From assembly GCA_965229635.1 (NCBI GenBank), contig OZ245894.1, forward strand, positions 930,001 to 994,000: a DNA stretch of 64,000 bases, in the 5' to 3' direction. The position numbers and the translations under genes were made by a program. This document shows positions 34,095-43,323 of the stretch, piece after piece. Under the pieces are notes generated by a model that was not told the DNA's origin, made no database searches, and saw only the letters and a program-made list of their open reading frames with translations. Every line of letters starts with the position of its first letter. Within the stretch, counting starts at the first letter, position 1. The DNA comes from BQJU01 sp965229635. GTDB lineage: Bacteria > Bacteroidota > Bacteroidia > Chitinophagales > Saprospiraceae.

Positions 34095-34387
34095 ACAGGT
34101 GATTTCCTTCTAAAAGCATATACAAGTGGCAAGCTACTATCTTCCTGGGTAGGATGTACCTACATAGGTGTGTAGTATTGGTCAGTTGGTAATGCACTTT
34201 GCAAACTTGGCAATATTTACCCCTTTAGGCGTTAGGTGTTGGGAATTAGGTTTTAGGTGGCCGTCCAATACCTTCTCGCTTGGGAGATGTTTGCAACATC
34301 GACCCTGGCCAGCGGCTTTTGGAGGTCATTTTACCGCCTCACTAAAGTCCATTTGGACGATTATTTTGACATTGAGTCTGTTTTAAC
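34095..34387. repeat. Repeat island (modules F and A)
   Basis: The gap holds GTTAGGTGTTGGGAATTAGG near 34227 and the 30-base hairpin word at 34275-34304 (reverse orientation to 6092-6122). It also has ACCTACATAGGT palindromes near 34158, close to the kinase start. Confidence 0.5.
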
Positions 34388-35521
34388 TTAATTATTGTTC
34401 AGGCGCTTCAAACTCTTTTGGGCTGGTTCATACCCTTGCTCTGCAGCTTTCTGATACCATTTTTTGGCCTCTGCAATATCCTTTTTGGCTCCATCACCAT
34501 TTTCGTACATCACACCAAGGTTGTTTTGTCCTCTAGCATATCCCTGTTCTGCGGCTTTCCTATACCATTTCATTGCCTCATGGTAATCCTGTTGAACGCC
34601 AAAGCCCTTGTCATACATGAATCCGAGATTAGCTTGCCCTGTGGCATTACCTTGTTCTGCAGCTTTCCGATACCATTTCACTGCCTCATGGTAATCTTGT
34701 TGAACGCCATAGCCCTTGTCATACATAAATCCGAGGTTACCTTGCCCCATGGCACCTCCTTGCTCTGCGGCTTTGCAATACCATTTTACAGCCTCATTAT
34801 CGTTCTGTTCAACTCCATAACCATTGCGATACATGACTCCGAGGTTAGCTTGCGCTAAGGCATTACCCTGTTCTGCGGCTTTCCTATACCATTTTAAGGC
34901 CTTCTTGTAGTCTTGCTGGACGCCAAAACTGTAACCAATATTCTTTTGGTCCTCTGCTGTTAAAAGATCACTCTCAAAAAGCGGTTCATAAACAGAAAAG
35001 GCCTCCTGATATTTTTCGTCCTCATACAAGGCCCTCGCTTCCTCCAATCTTTTCAGCACAACAGTATCATCCGCATCATAGATCACCTTCAACTGCTCAT
35101 AAAAATCCTCACAATCTCTTCTCCATTTGTTATTCCGCAGTTCAGGACCGTGAATGGTCGATAGTTTAATGATTTCTTCCGGCAGTTGGTTAGGAGAAGG
35201 CATCACCGCATCATTAACAATAACGGGGATGACAATCTTACCCTGCTGTAGCGCATAGGAAATTTCATAACGCACGTAATCATTTTCATTAAACAAGCGC
35301 TTTTCTTCCGTTAAAAAATAGCGGCCAATGACGACCAGTACCACCACACTCGCATCAATGGCATTGCGGATTTCCTCCCGAAAGTCCCGACCGTATGGGA
35401 TATTATCCACATCCTTAAATAAGGCCTGTTCGCCAAACTTCGCTTCCAGAAAATCGTACAACCGGCCTGCTGCCGCTCCCGTATCCGTACGTCTGTAACT
35501 GATGAAGATTTTTGAGGTCAC
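34388..35521 (-). CDS. TIR-domain protein with Sel1-like repeats
   Basis: 377 residues. The N-terminal TIR domain starts KIFISYRRTDTGAAAGRLYD and has FKDVDNIPYGRDFREEIRNA, with the catalytic-type glutamate near position 55, then VIPVIVNDAVMPSPNQLP. A short linker leads to about five Sel1 repeats of 36 residues (AVKWYRKAAEQGNATGQANL, GFMYDKGFGVQQDYHEA). The 108-base repeat units are almost identical in DNA, so they arose recently. Bacterial TIR domains often cleave NAD+ in antiviral or conflict systems; Sel1 repeats bind proteins. It may be a defence effector or a signalling scaffold. No partner gene is beside it. Confidence 0.88.
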   Translation of the reverse strand: MTSKIFISYRRTDTGAAAGRLYDFLEAKFGEQALFKDVDNIPYGRDFREEIRNAIDASVVVLVVIGRYFLTEEKRLFNENDYVRYEISYALQQGKIVIPVIVNDAVMPSPNQLPEEIIKLSTIHGPELRNNKWRRDCEDFYEQLKVIYDADDTVVLKRLEEARALYEDEKYQEAFSVYEPLFESDLLTAEDQKNIGYSFGVQQDYKKALKWYRKAAEQGNALAQANLGVMYRNGYGVEQNDNEAVKWYCKAAEQGGAMGQGNLGFMYDKGYGVQQDYHEAVKWYRKAAEQGNATGQANLGFMYDKGFGVQQDYHEAMKWYRKAAEQGYARGQNNLGVMYENGDGAKKDIAEAKKWYQKAAEQGYEPAQKSLKRLNNN

Positions 35522-35905
35522 TAACTTCTTTTTTCTGTAAAGTTAATACATCGTGATTGCTTAAAGGAATAGTAGGTTCGTATATATTGTCTCAGGCGAT
35601 AGGTTTTTGGATTTAGGTTTTAGGAGGCCACCGTAAACATTATAAACCTTTACAATAGCAGAAATAACCAGAGCAATGGCCCTAAACCGTGTCCACCGTC
35701 TCCCCCGTCTCAACCGTCTCCCCCGTCTCAACAAACACCTCATAAACCAAAGCAAAGTTCCCAAAATTCAAGAAACTGCCGAATGACTTTAGGTGTTAGG
35801 TCTTGGGAATTAGGTTTTAGGGGGCAGCATAAACATTATAAACTACATAAACCTCATAACCATTCCACACTGTCTCCCCCGCCTCAACCGTCTCCACTAA
35901 ACTAC
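35522..35905. repeat. Repeat island (modules F, C, B, D)
   Basis: No gene. It includes CCGTCTCCCCCGTCTC twice near 35697-35735, a third near 35873, CATAAACCTCATAACC near 35850, TTCAAGAAACTGCCGAATGA near 35766, and GTTAGGTCTTGGGAATTAGG near 35795. It separates the TIR and ROK genes. Confidence 0.55.
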
Positions 35906-36820
35906 CTACGCTACCAACATCGCCGCGCCAAACACTCCGGCACTATCGCCCAGTTTCGGAGCCAGGATAATGGTATCCAGCCGCGGGTTAAACAAAAACT
36001 GCTTGATAGCCTCCACGCCCTCGGTGTACAAAAGGTCAATATTCCCCAATCCACCACCCAGTACAATGGCGTCCGGGTCGAGGATGTTGATGATATTGGC
36101 CATGCCCCGGCCAAAGAAATGGATAAGTCGCTGTACGGTTTGATCAGCGATGGGGTCTTGGTTTTTGCCGTAGCGGTTCACAATTTCCCGTAAGGAAACC
36201 TTCTGCCCGCCCGACTGCTCGCGGTAGAAGCGCTCCAGTGCCGGGCCGCTAATGACGGTTTCCACACAACCTACGCTGCCGCAGTAACATTTTCCTCCGG
36301 ATTCGTGCAAGAAGGAATGCCCCCATTCTCCGGCAATACCCTGGCGACCATTCCAAACCTTGCCGTCAACCACAATACCGCCGCCTACTCCGGTACCCAT
36401 GATGGAACCGAAAACCAATTTGGCATCAGGAGCCCCTTCGAGGATGGCGCCCATGCGGGTTTCGGCAACGGCAAAACAATTGGCATCGTTGGCCATAGAA
36501 AAATTAACCTTTAGTCGTTCCTCCAAATCCTTCTTAAAGGGTTGGCCATTCAGGGCAGTTGTATTGGCATTTTTGTGCAAGGCAGTGATGGGGTCAAGCG
36601 TACCGGGCGTACCCATGCCAATTTGTTCTGGTTTGAGGTCCGTTATTTTCTCCAGTTTCTTGATGAGTTCACCAATGCGTTGAATGATGTGATCATACCC
36701 TCGTTCTGACTGGGTGGGAATGCGTTCGCGGGCCAGTTCGCGGAAACCGCCGTCAACCGGTGTTAAGACGACACCCTCAATTTTTGTTCCTCCCAGGTCA
36801 ATACCCCAAATAGACTGCAT
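35906..36820 (-). CDS. ROK-family sugar kinase (glucokinase-like)
   Basis: 304 residues. The phosphate-1 motif is WGIDLGGTKIEGVVL, the ATP/sugar region holds VFGSIMGTGVGGGIVVDGKV and GEWGHSFLHES. The ROK zinc motif is KCYCGSVGCVETVISGPALE (Cys ligands). The glycine-rich end is PDAIVLGGGLGNIDLLY. ROK kinases phosphorylate glucose, N-acetylglucosamine, mannose or fructose; no helix-turn-helix is fused, so it is a kinase rather than a repressor. The upstream minus-strand promoter pattern is TTG-N17-TATATTTA. It is divergent from the esterase gene. Confidence 0.9.
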   Translation of the reverse strand: MQSIWGIDLGGTKIEGVVLTPVDGGFRELARERIPTQSERGYDHIIQRIGELIKKLEKITDLKPEQIGMGTPGTLDPITALHKNANTTALNGQPFKKDLEERLKVNFSMANDANCFAVAETRMGAILEGAPDAKLVFGSIMGTGVGGGIVVDGKVWNGRQGIAGEWGHSFLHESGGKCYCGSVGCVETVISGPALERFYREQSGGQKVSLREIVNRYGKNQDPIADQTVQRLIHFFGRGMANIINILDPDAIVLGGGLGNIDLLYTEGVEAIKQFLFNPRLDTIILAPKLGDSAGVFGAAMLVA

Positions 36821-36839
36821 ATAGATTTTGTTTTTGTCT

Positions 36840-36867
36840 TAAATATAGTGCTTCTCCGCAAATTCAA
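36840..36867 (-). promoter_or_regulatory. Predicted ROK kinase promoter
   Basis: Minus strand TTG (36867-36865), 17-base spacer, TATATTTA (36847-36840), seven of eight matches to TAnnTTTG, about 20 bases from the ATG. Confidence 0.45.
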
Positions 36868-36947
36868 GGATGGATGGCCAGTAAAAGCTGAAAATCAAAA
36901 ACTTATTTTTTCATTACGGCTAAGAACCAAAACCATGGTACTTTTTG

Positions 36948-36955
36948 TAATTTTG
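36948..36955 (+). promoter_or_regulatory. Predicted -7 element of the esterase gene
   Basis: TAATTTTG, an exact TAnnTTTG match, would give a leader of about 108 bases before the ATG at 37067. No -33 TTG is evident. The leader contains CTGGCGCCAG, a perfect palindrome. Confidence 0.35.
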
Positions 36956-37066
36956 CCGCATCGCCGCCCTTTGACTTTAGGGAAACTGGCGCCAGTCGCC
37001 TTTGTGAACTATCCCATGCAGGCGTCGGGCAGTGAATAGATTACTGGAACCATTGTTCCCGTGCTT

Positions 37067-38197
37067 ATGACAGAAAATGCAGCATCAATTCAGGAAAAAC
37101 AGGAATCGCAAAACCTGATCCTGGAATTGAAAACGACAACGAAAGATGACTTTCCCGTTTACCTCTCGGGAAACTTTAATAATTGGCATGCCCCGGATGA
37201 AAAATACCGCCTGGAACGGATTGGAGACGGGCTTTATCGCTTCGAATTTCCTGAGCAGGAACAGTTGCCAGTGCCACTTGAATACAAGTATTTAAGGGGA
37301 GATTGGCAGCAGGTAGAACTTGACCAGTACGGCAATGCTACACAAAATCGTCAGCTCTGGACTTTCAACGAAAAAGTGCTGGACCACGTGCCTCGCTGGC
37401 GAGTAGATGGATTGGATTATCCATCAGACAAACTACCTCTAATCGAGATATTGTCGGAAGATTTCGAGATTCCACAGTTAATCAAAACTCGGCGCATATC
37501 TGTTTTATTGCCCTACAATTATCACGAAACGGATCAGCATTATCCTGTGCTATATTTACAGGATGGGCAAAACCTTTTTGATGAATATGCGCCTTTCGGC
37601 AATTGGGCAGTTGATAAAAAACTGGCGGTCCTGGCAGAGAAGGGATTGGGCGATATTATCGTCGTTGCCATCGATCACGCGGAGAAGGACCGGATTGCGG
37701 AGTTTACGCCCTCCTTCAAAACCAAGTTGGGGCGCGGAGACGGCAAGAAATATGTACGGTTTTTGGCCGATACGCTAAAGCCCTACATCGACAAAAACTT
37801 TCGAACTTTACCCGATTGCGAGCACACGGGTATCGGCGGTAGTTCGATGGGAGGCCTGATCAGTATTTACGCCGGATTTATGTATCCGGAAGTTTATAAT
37901 AAATTGATGATTTTTTCACCATCTTTGTGGGTCAGTCCGGCTGTTCCTTTTCAAATCATTGATTTTGAGGGGGCACCCGAGATGAATATATACCTTTACG
38001 GTGGTGCGGCGGAAGGTGAAAGTATGATTCCCAACCTTACCCGATTTAAGGAAGCGGTAGAACGCAAGGGGCAGGCTCAAAAGTTTCATTTTTACCTTTC
38101 CATCGATCCGGAAGGCAAACACAATGAAGTGCGTTGGGGCGAAGAATTCCCCAAGGCGATAGAATGGTTGTTTTTTAATACATTAGGCAACGGGTGA
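37067..38197 (+). CDS. Alpha/beta-hydrolase esterase with N-terminal glycogen-binding-like domain
   Basis: 376 residues. The ATG at 37067 is preferred over GTG at 37061. Residues ~15-100 look like a CBM48/E-set module (DFPVYLSGNFNNWHAPDEKY, PLEYKYLRGDWQQVELD). The hydrolase domain follows (RRISVLLPYNYHETDQHYPV, YLQDGQNLFDEYAPFGNW) with the nucleophile serine in GIGGSSMGGLISIYAG and the catalytic histidine in EGKHNEVRWGEEF. This is the esterase-D/enterobactin-esterase-like family, which cuts acyl or feruloyl esters on sugars and similar substrates. No signal peptide is seen, so cytoplasmic or unconventionally exported. Confidence 0.85.
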   Translation: MTENAASIQEKQESQNLILELKTTTKDDFPVYLSGNFNNWHAPDEKYRLERIGDGLYRFEFPEQEQLPVPLEYKYLRGDWQQVELDQYGNATQNRQLWTFNEKVLDHVPRWRVDGLDYPSDKLPLIEILSEDFEIPQLIKTRRISVLLPYNYHETDQHYPVLYLQDGQNLFDEYAPFGNWAVDKKLAVLAEKGLGDIIVVAIDHAEKDRIAEFTPSFKTKLGRGDGKKYVRFLADTLKPYIDKNFRTLPDCEHTGIGGSSMGGLISIYAGFMYPEVYNKLMIFSPSLWVSPAVPFQIIDFEGAPEMNIYLYGGAAEGESMIPNLTRFKEAVERKGQAQKFHFYLSIDPEGKHNEVRWGEEFPKAIEWLFFNTLGNG

Positions 38198-38263
38198 GGT
38201 AGCCGTTTTGGCTATTAAGATCTTACTGATGCACACACTTCACCCCAAAAGGCACCTATTAAC

Positions 38264-39748
38264 ATGACAATTGACTTATTACATTCCCTCGACCGACTGC
38301 CAGAAATTTTAATTATACCGGTAGCCACCGATACGCATTATTCCGAAAGTCTGCAAGCCATTGCCTCAATGGCAGGATTGAATGTGTCACTGATTCAAAA
38401 AGGTTTTAAAGCGGAACTTGGTGAAGCCTTTCCCCTGCATATGCAAGGACAACGGATATACCTGCTCGGATTGGGCAGTGAACCTTCCTTTGCGGAAATA
38501 TTAAAAGCATTTCGCTCTTTTTCACACAAAAACCGGCAAAAGCTGGCTGCTTCTATTGGCGTAAGCTTTCTGCACCAAAACCTGCCTACGGGATTCCCGG
38601 CCTGGATAGAGGCGATTACGAATGGCTTATTGCTGGGGACTTACCAAATTGGACGGTTTAAAACCGAAAAGGATGCCGCTCACCCGTTGGCAGAGCCGAA
38701 AGCCAAACTCACTTTTTATGTGGATGAGGTACACGAAGATAGCTGCCGACAAGCCGCACAGAGGGGACTGGCCATCGCTCAGACGCAGCTCAAAGTATAC
38801 GATCTGGTCAATGCACCAAGTAATAAAAAACTACCCGTTGATCTGGCCAATTTTGCCCTGGAGTCAGGAAAAAAGTATGGTTTTGCGGTGGATGTTTTTG
38901 ATAAAAAGAGAATTGAAGAAACGGGACTCCATGCCCTGCTGGCGGTCAATCGTGGGAGCGAATTTCCAGCTACCTTCATTGTGATGGAACACAAACCCAG
39001 TAGCAAAAAGCCACTGAAAAAGGTAGGACTGGTAGGGAAGGGCGTGACCTTTGATACGGGAGGCCTCTCGCTCAAGCCTTCCACCAATATGCACTTTATG
39101 AAAAGTGATATGGGAGGAGCCGCAGCGGTATTGGGTACTATGGAAATGGCGGCCAAGCTGAAGCTGCCGGTACACCTGATCGGCATCGTACCGGCCACCG
39201 ACAACAGCATCGGCAGTACGGCTATCAAACCCAGTGATGTGATTGACTCCTACAGCGGCAAGACCATCGAAATTATCGATACCGATGCCGAAGGCCGCTT
39301 GATTCTGGCCGATGGACTGGCCTACATGTGTAAGCATTTTGCTCCGGATGTACTGATTGACCTGGCAACGCTGACAGGTAGTGCCGTACGGACTTTTGGA
39401 TATCATGTAGCGGCATTATTTTCCAATAGTGATCAACTAGCCGGTCAACTGACCCAAAGCGGTGAGACAAGCGGCGAACGGGTATGGAGACTGCCCATCT
39501 GGGATATCTACAAGGAAGACCTGAAATCAGATGTAGCTGATGTGCGCAACTTTAGCGGCAAACCGCTGGCCGGAGCGATTATGGCGGCCAAATTTCTGGA
39601 AACCTTTACGGCCAGTCATCCCAATTGGGCGCACCTCGATATTGCTGGGGTAGCCTTTAGTGATTCGGAGTTTTCTACACAAAAGAGCGCCACGGCTTAT
39701 GGCGTGCGGTTGTTGACGGAATTTTTAAGGCTGATTGCGGAGAATTAG
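38264..39748 (+). CDS. Leucyl aminopeptidase (M17)
   Basis: 494 residues. The catalytic C-terminal domain has the metal ligands and signature: LVGKGVTFDTGGLSLKP, MKSDMGGAAAVLGTM, IEIIDTDAEGRLILADGLAY (the NTDAEGRL motif with D at the first position) and AGAIMAAKFLETF. M17 enzymes remove N-terminal residues, use two divalent metals and form hexamers. The N-terminal ~170 residues are the family's macro-like domain. It lies on the same strand as the esterase, 66 bases downstream. Confidence 0.95.
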   Translation: MTIDLLHSLDRLPEILIIPVATDTHYSESLQAIASMAGLNVSLIQKGFKAELGEAFPLHMQGQRIYLLGLGSEPSFAEILKAFRSFSHKNRQKLAASIGVSFLHQNLPTGFPAWIEAITNGLLLGTYQIGRFKTEKDAAHPLAEPKAKLTFYVDEVHEDSCRQAAQRGLAIAQTQLKVYDLVNAPSNKKLPVDLANFALESGKKYGFAVDVFDKKRIEETGLHALLAVNRGSEFPATFIVMEHKPSSKKPLKKVGLVGKGVTFDTGGLSLKPSTNMHFMKSDMGGAAAVLGTMEMAAKLKLPVHLIGIVPATDNSIGSTAIKPSDVIDSYSGKTIEIIDTDAEGRLILADGLAYMCKHFAPDVLIDLATLTGSAVRTFGYHVAALFSNSDQLAGQLTQSGETSGERVWRLPIWDIYKEDLKSDVADVRNFSGKPLAGAIMAAKFLETFTASHPNWAHLDIAGVAFSDSEFSTQKSATAYGVRLLTEFLRLIAEN

Positions 39749-40105
39749 GAGTAGTTTAGAGGGGAGTGTTTAGAGTTTAGAGGACGTGCACGTTTGATCA
39801 TTCGGCAGATTCTTTAAGACTGGGAACTTTGCTTTGGTTTATGAGGGGTATGATGTTTATCAGGTTTATGTTTAGGCGGGGGAGACAGTTGATGCGGTTG
39901 AGGAGGATCGACTAGGCCACAGTCCTTCACCATAGGCGGAGAAAGCTTCGTCGATCATGTCTACTTTGCCAAAGGCTTCGTCGGTCAAAGAAGGTCGATG
40001 TTGTAAACATCTCCCGAGCGAGGAAGCGGAGACGGTTTCTGGAGGTCTCCTAAAACCTAAAAAGTAACAACGCTAATAATTAAATTGCAATAAACCATCC
40101 AAGCT
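39749..40105. repeat. Repeat island (modules E, D, C, B, A, F)
   Basis: 357 bases without a gene: GTTTAGAGTTTAGAGG near 39767, CATTCGGCAGATTCTTTAAG near 39799, GTTTATCAGGTTTATGTTTA near 39853, GGGGGAGACAG near 39878. The 30-base hairpin word is at 39993-40023, then CTAAAACCTAAAAAG. It is the most complete copy of the island architecture, in the same order as 5.8-6.2 kb. Confidence 0.6.
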
Positions 40106-41320
40106 ATGGCACAGTCACTTACATTTTTGTGTGTATCCTGCTACTTCAAAGGCAGTGATTTTTTGACGGCTTGCAAAGAGGCGGGCAATACGGTTTATTT
40201 GCTCACCAGCAAGCACCTGGAGCATTCTCCCTGGCCAAGGGAGGCGGTGGAGGAGTTTTTCTTTATGGAAAGCGATGCCAATACACCGGAAAATATGGGC
40301 AATATGGCCAAGGGACTGGCCTGGCTGATGCGTACCAAAAAGATCGACCGCATTGTGGCGCTGGATGATTTTGATGTGGAAAAAGCGGCATATCTGCGCG
40401 AGGAATTTCGCATTCCGGGCATGGGGCAAACTACGGCTCGCTATTTTCGCGATAAGCTGGCCATGCGCATCAAGGCGCACGAGGCGGGTATTCCGGTTCC
40501 TCCCTTCAGTGCTTTGTTTAACGATGCCGATATCCAAAAATTTGTGGCGGAAGTGCCGGCTCCCTGGGTGGTCAAACCCCGGGCGGAGGCATCGGCTACC
40601 GGTATTCGCAAGGTAAATAATTCAACAGCGCTGTGGGAAGTGCTGGAAAGCCTCGGCGACGAACGCCATCACTTCCTGATTGAGCAATTTAAACCCGGAG
40701 CAGTCTACCATGCGGATGCGCTAACGGTGGACGGGAAGGTGCAATTTTGCCGCGTATCTCAATATCTGAATACGCCCTTCGAAGTGGCTCATGGCGGGGG
40801 CATTTTCCGCTCACATACAGTGGCTTTTGGTGGAAAAGACGATAAGGCGCTGCAAAAACTCAATGCCAAGGTAATGAAGGCATTTGGTATGCAATTTAGT
40901 GCCTCACACACCGAATTTATCCGCTCACTGGAGGACGACAAGTTTTATTTCCTGGAAACCTCTTCCCGGGTTGGAGGCGCTCACCTTGCGGAAATGGTGG
41001 AGGCTTCATCGGGCGTTAATTTATGGTCAGAATGGGCGAAAGTGGAGACGGCTATGGCCAATAAAACGACTTACCAACTGCCGGAAGTGCGTAATGATTA
41101 TGCGGGTATTCTTGTCTCACTATCCCGTTTTCAACACCCCGATATGTCGCCGTTTAGTGACCCGGAGGTGGTGTGGCGCATCGAAAAGGATTACCACGTA
41201 GGCATGATTGTCAAGTCGGATAAGCGGGAGCGTGTACTGGAGCTGCTCGACGATTACGCCGATCAGGTTTTTCACGGCTACCACGCCAGTGCACCGGCAC
41301 CGGACAAGCCTACTCACTAA
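40106..41320 (+). CDS. ATP-grasp ligase, CPSase-L-like
   Basis: 404 residues. A Rossmann-like N-terminal domain (LTFLCVSCYFKGSDFLTACK) precedes an ATP-grasp core with the Lys/phosphate loop (WVVKPRAEASATGIRKV), the Glu-hinge (FLIEQFKPGAVYHADAL), and the metal-binding end FYFLETSSRVGGAHLAEMVE. The layout resembles L-amino-acid ligases and carbamoyl-phosphate-synthase-like ATP-grasp proteins that join carboxylates to amines. The substrate is unknown. It is the only ATP-grasp gene in the window and is 21 kb from the leader peptides, so a link to them is unsupported. Confidence 0.8.
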   Translation: MAQSLTFLCVSCYFKGSDFLTACKEAGNTVYLLTSKHLEHSPWPREAVEEFFFMESDANTPENMGNMAKGLAWLMRTKKIDRIVALDDFDVEKAAYLREEFRIPGMGQTTARYFRDKLAMRIKAHEAGIPVPPFSALFNDADIQKFVAEVPAPWVVKPRAEASATGIRKVNNSTALWEVLESLGDERHHFLIEQFKPGAVYHADALTVDGKVQFCRVSQYLNTPFEVAHGGGIFRSHTVAFGGKDDKALQKLNAKVMKAFGMQFSASHTEFIRSLEDDKFYFLETSSRVGGAHLAEMVEASSGVNLWSEWAKVETAMANKTTYQLPEVRNDYAGILVSLSRFQHPDMSPFSDPEVVWRIEKDYHVGMIVKSDKRERVLELLDDYADQVFHGYHASAPAPDKPTH

Positions 41321-41411
41321 ACTGTCTTCCGCAGACCAAACCTACGATCAAACAGGCATTATTGGTAAATTTCGCTTAACTTGTTAGCATACACCAAATA
41401 TTCCACAAGTT

Positions 41412-41918
41412 ATGAGGTATTTATGGATGATGCTGGCAGTCGGAATGGCCGTTTCGCTTTCGGCGCAGAAGGGAATGAACAATGACAGGATGTTTGAAAT
41501 CCTGGAAAGGGAAGCAGCCGATGTGCAGGGCGAAAAGGGCTTTTGGGAAGTGGAGTACCGCGACCACATGCTACTGGTCGTCACGGACACGGACAACAAC
41601 CGCATGCGCATCTTTACTCCCGTCATTGAAGAGCGAATGGTGGAAAGGGAAGTACTGATCGCCATGTTGGAAGCCAATTTTCACAGTGCGCTTGACGCGA
41701 AATACAGCATCTACGAAGGGTTTGTGATCAGCGTATTCACCCATCCGCTCAAAGAGCTGACCAGTTTTCAGTTTATCGATGCCATGCAGCAGGTGGTTAA
41801 TCTGGCTGAAAACTTTGGGACCACCTATTCCAGCACCGACCTGATTTTTGGCGGCGAGCAGGAAGGAACGAAAGAAAAGCGCATCAATCAGAGCCCGAGT
41901 AAGAAAAAAAGAACATAA
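41412..41918 (+). CDS. Exported protein of unknown function, 168 residues
   Basis: The N-terminus (MRYLWMMLAVGMAVSLSAQ) is a signal peptide. The mature domain has alternating strands and two helices: FWEVEYRDHMLLVVTDTDNN, MVEREVLIAMLEANFHSALD, FTHPLKELTSFQFIDAMQQV. This looks like the YbjN/CesT-like chaperone fold by pattern only. The tail is basic and Lys-rich (EGTKEKRINQSPSKKKRT). Gene 41957 follows with 38 bases between and its own promoter element. Confidence 0.55.
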   Translation: MRYLWMMLAVGMAVSLSAQKGMNNDRMFEILEREAADVQGEKGFWEVEYRDHMLLVVTDTDNNRMRIFTPVIEERMVEREVLIAMLEANFHSALDAKYSIYEGFVISVFTHPLKELTSFQFIDAMQQVVNLAENFGTTYSSTDLIFGGEQEGTKEKRINQSPSKKKRT

Positions 41919-41923
41919 TCTTT

Positions 41924-41931
41924 TACTTTTG
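41924..41931 (+). promoter_or_regulatory. Predicted -7 element of the 159-residue gene
   Basis: TACTTTTG, an exact TAnnTTTG match, 25 bases before the ATG at 41957. Confidence 0.45.
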
Positions 41932-41956
41932 CGGCAAATAGAATAGAACGACATAT

Positions 41957-42436
41957 ATGGCATTTGTCAGCGAAGAAATTATTGACGGCATCGCCGGGCA
42001 ATTTGGCGAAGACGAGAAGGTTTACGAGGCTTCCATTCAGGACCTACAGCGTCGTCAGCCCATTTTGCTAGCCTATTTGTTTTCCGAAAATTTTGAGGTT
42101 TTCACCCAATCGGAGCGGGAGTTCATGCTCTATCTTTTGCTGGTGATCTGGCGTTCGATGGAGGAAGTGCATGGCCCGTTAGGCAAGGTCACCGAGGCAC
42201 AACTGGAAGTGGCGGAGGAAAACAACTGGACCCTGATCAATGAGGTGAGAGGTGGTCGCTTCCGCGATCGGCTGGATGTCTTTTTTGATCGCACTACCCA
42301 GGAGGATCTGCTGGCCTTTGTAGAAGACGCCCTCGTTGACGACGAGGATGATCTGATCACTCCCGAGGGGCGTGAGGCCATGTTTGTTTCTCTAAAGTCG
42401 ATGATTGATTGTTTGGAAGAGATAGCTAAGCGGTAG
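41957..42436 (+). CDS. Unrecognised acidic protein, 159 residues
   Basis: No family is recognised. The protein is helical and acidic throughout, with no signal peptide and a single possible hydrophobic helix (FMLYLLLVIWRSM). Segments such as LIAYLFSENFE-like LLAYLFSENFEVFTQSEREF, and DDLITPEGREAMFVSLKSMI, are its landmarks. It may be co-expressed with the upstream exported protein or be separate, as it has its own -7 element. Confidence 0.6.
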   Translation: MAFVSEEIIDGIAGQFGEDEKVYEASIQDLQRRQPILLAYLFSENFEVFTQSEREFMLYLLLVIWRSMEEVHGPLGKVTEAQLEVAEENNWTLINEVRGGRFRDRLDVFFDRTTQEDLLAFVEDALVDDEDDLITPEGREAMFVSLKSMIDCLEEIAKR

Positions 42437-43323
42437 TTTTGTTGTTTCTTTGGAAGAATTGTCTGTTTGGAGGAAATGGAAGAAGATGAAGGCAGATGTT
42501 TTTAGCACCAGCAAATGATACTGATGTTCCCACCGAGTTGCTTTTATGCCCACCATGAGGTTACCACAAAAGAGCCTGTCAGATGTTGACTCTTTTGAGG
42601 ACAGGATTCACAAGATTTTTTGGGCGAAAAACTTCATTTTTCACCGAAAAATGATGGACTGCTCTGAATTTAAATATGTGTCGCTACTCTGTAGCTTGGG
42701 GCTACTTCTGATCTCTTTACCAGCGGCTGCCACCACTGGCAAAGGTGTGTCGCCACGCTGTGGCTAGCAGGTCATACAAGTACCACAAACGGTTATCCCA
42801 ACCCCAGTCCTTAATCGGCCTTAGCCGGCCTAGTGAAGAAGGGCTTCAAAAGCCGTTAAAAAGGGTAAACTGTTTGAGCCAAAAAAGAGGTTCAAGTGGA
42901 AGAAAATGATTAATAGTTCCCGCAATCAAGCCAAAAAATTAGCACAATAAGGCGAGTTTTTTCCCTTTAGGCTTTTGGAGTTCTTCGCAGTGTTAAGGGC
43001 CGGGTACAGCCTTGGCTTTTCCCCTTTTTTGCCAAGAAAAAAGGGCCGCCGGAGGCAGGTTTTATATCGTTTTTAGAACATAAATTAAAAATTTAACTAG
43101 TAGATATTCAATGGTTTGAGTTTATGGTCGGCAATCTAGATTAACTTAAAATTTTACGAAAAACTCACGGTGAAATGAATTTTACCCAGCCCGGTACTGC
43201 GCCTGCGTGAGCGCTGCGAAACTGTGGCACTGCAAGTGCCAGCCCGTAGGGCCGAACGAATAGAGAGCAGTGTAGCCTAGCGACCCCGGCTGAAAGTTGC
43301 CAACTTTCACCCGGGGGCACGCC
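42437..43323. repeat. Long gene-poor stretch with palindromes
   Basis: 887 bases without a convincing gene. It holds GCCAC-GCT-GTGGC (42752-42764), TGGCACT-GCA-AGTGCCA (43225-43241) and a larger hairpin TGAAAGTT-GCC-AACTTTCA nested in CCCCGG/CCGGGG (43284-43316). The last one is directly after the acyl-CoA ligase stop on the minus strand and may act as its 3' end. A 73-codon ORF at 42546 has no coding support. The rest is AT-rich and I see nothing more. Confidence 0.5.

Noticed and set aside
40106..41320. Graspetide ligase for the leader peptides
   Set aside because: The gene is 21 kb away, differs in layout from known graspetide ligases, and has no precursor next to it.
42546..42767. 73-codon ORF
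   Set aside because: No motif, no promoter, and its end lies in palindromic repeat DNA.
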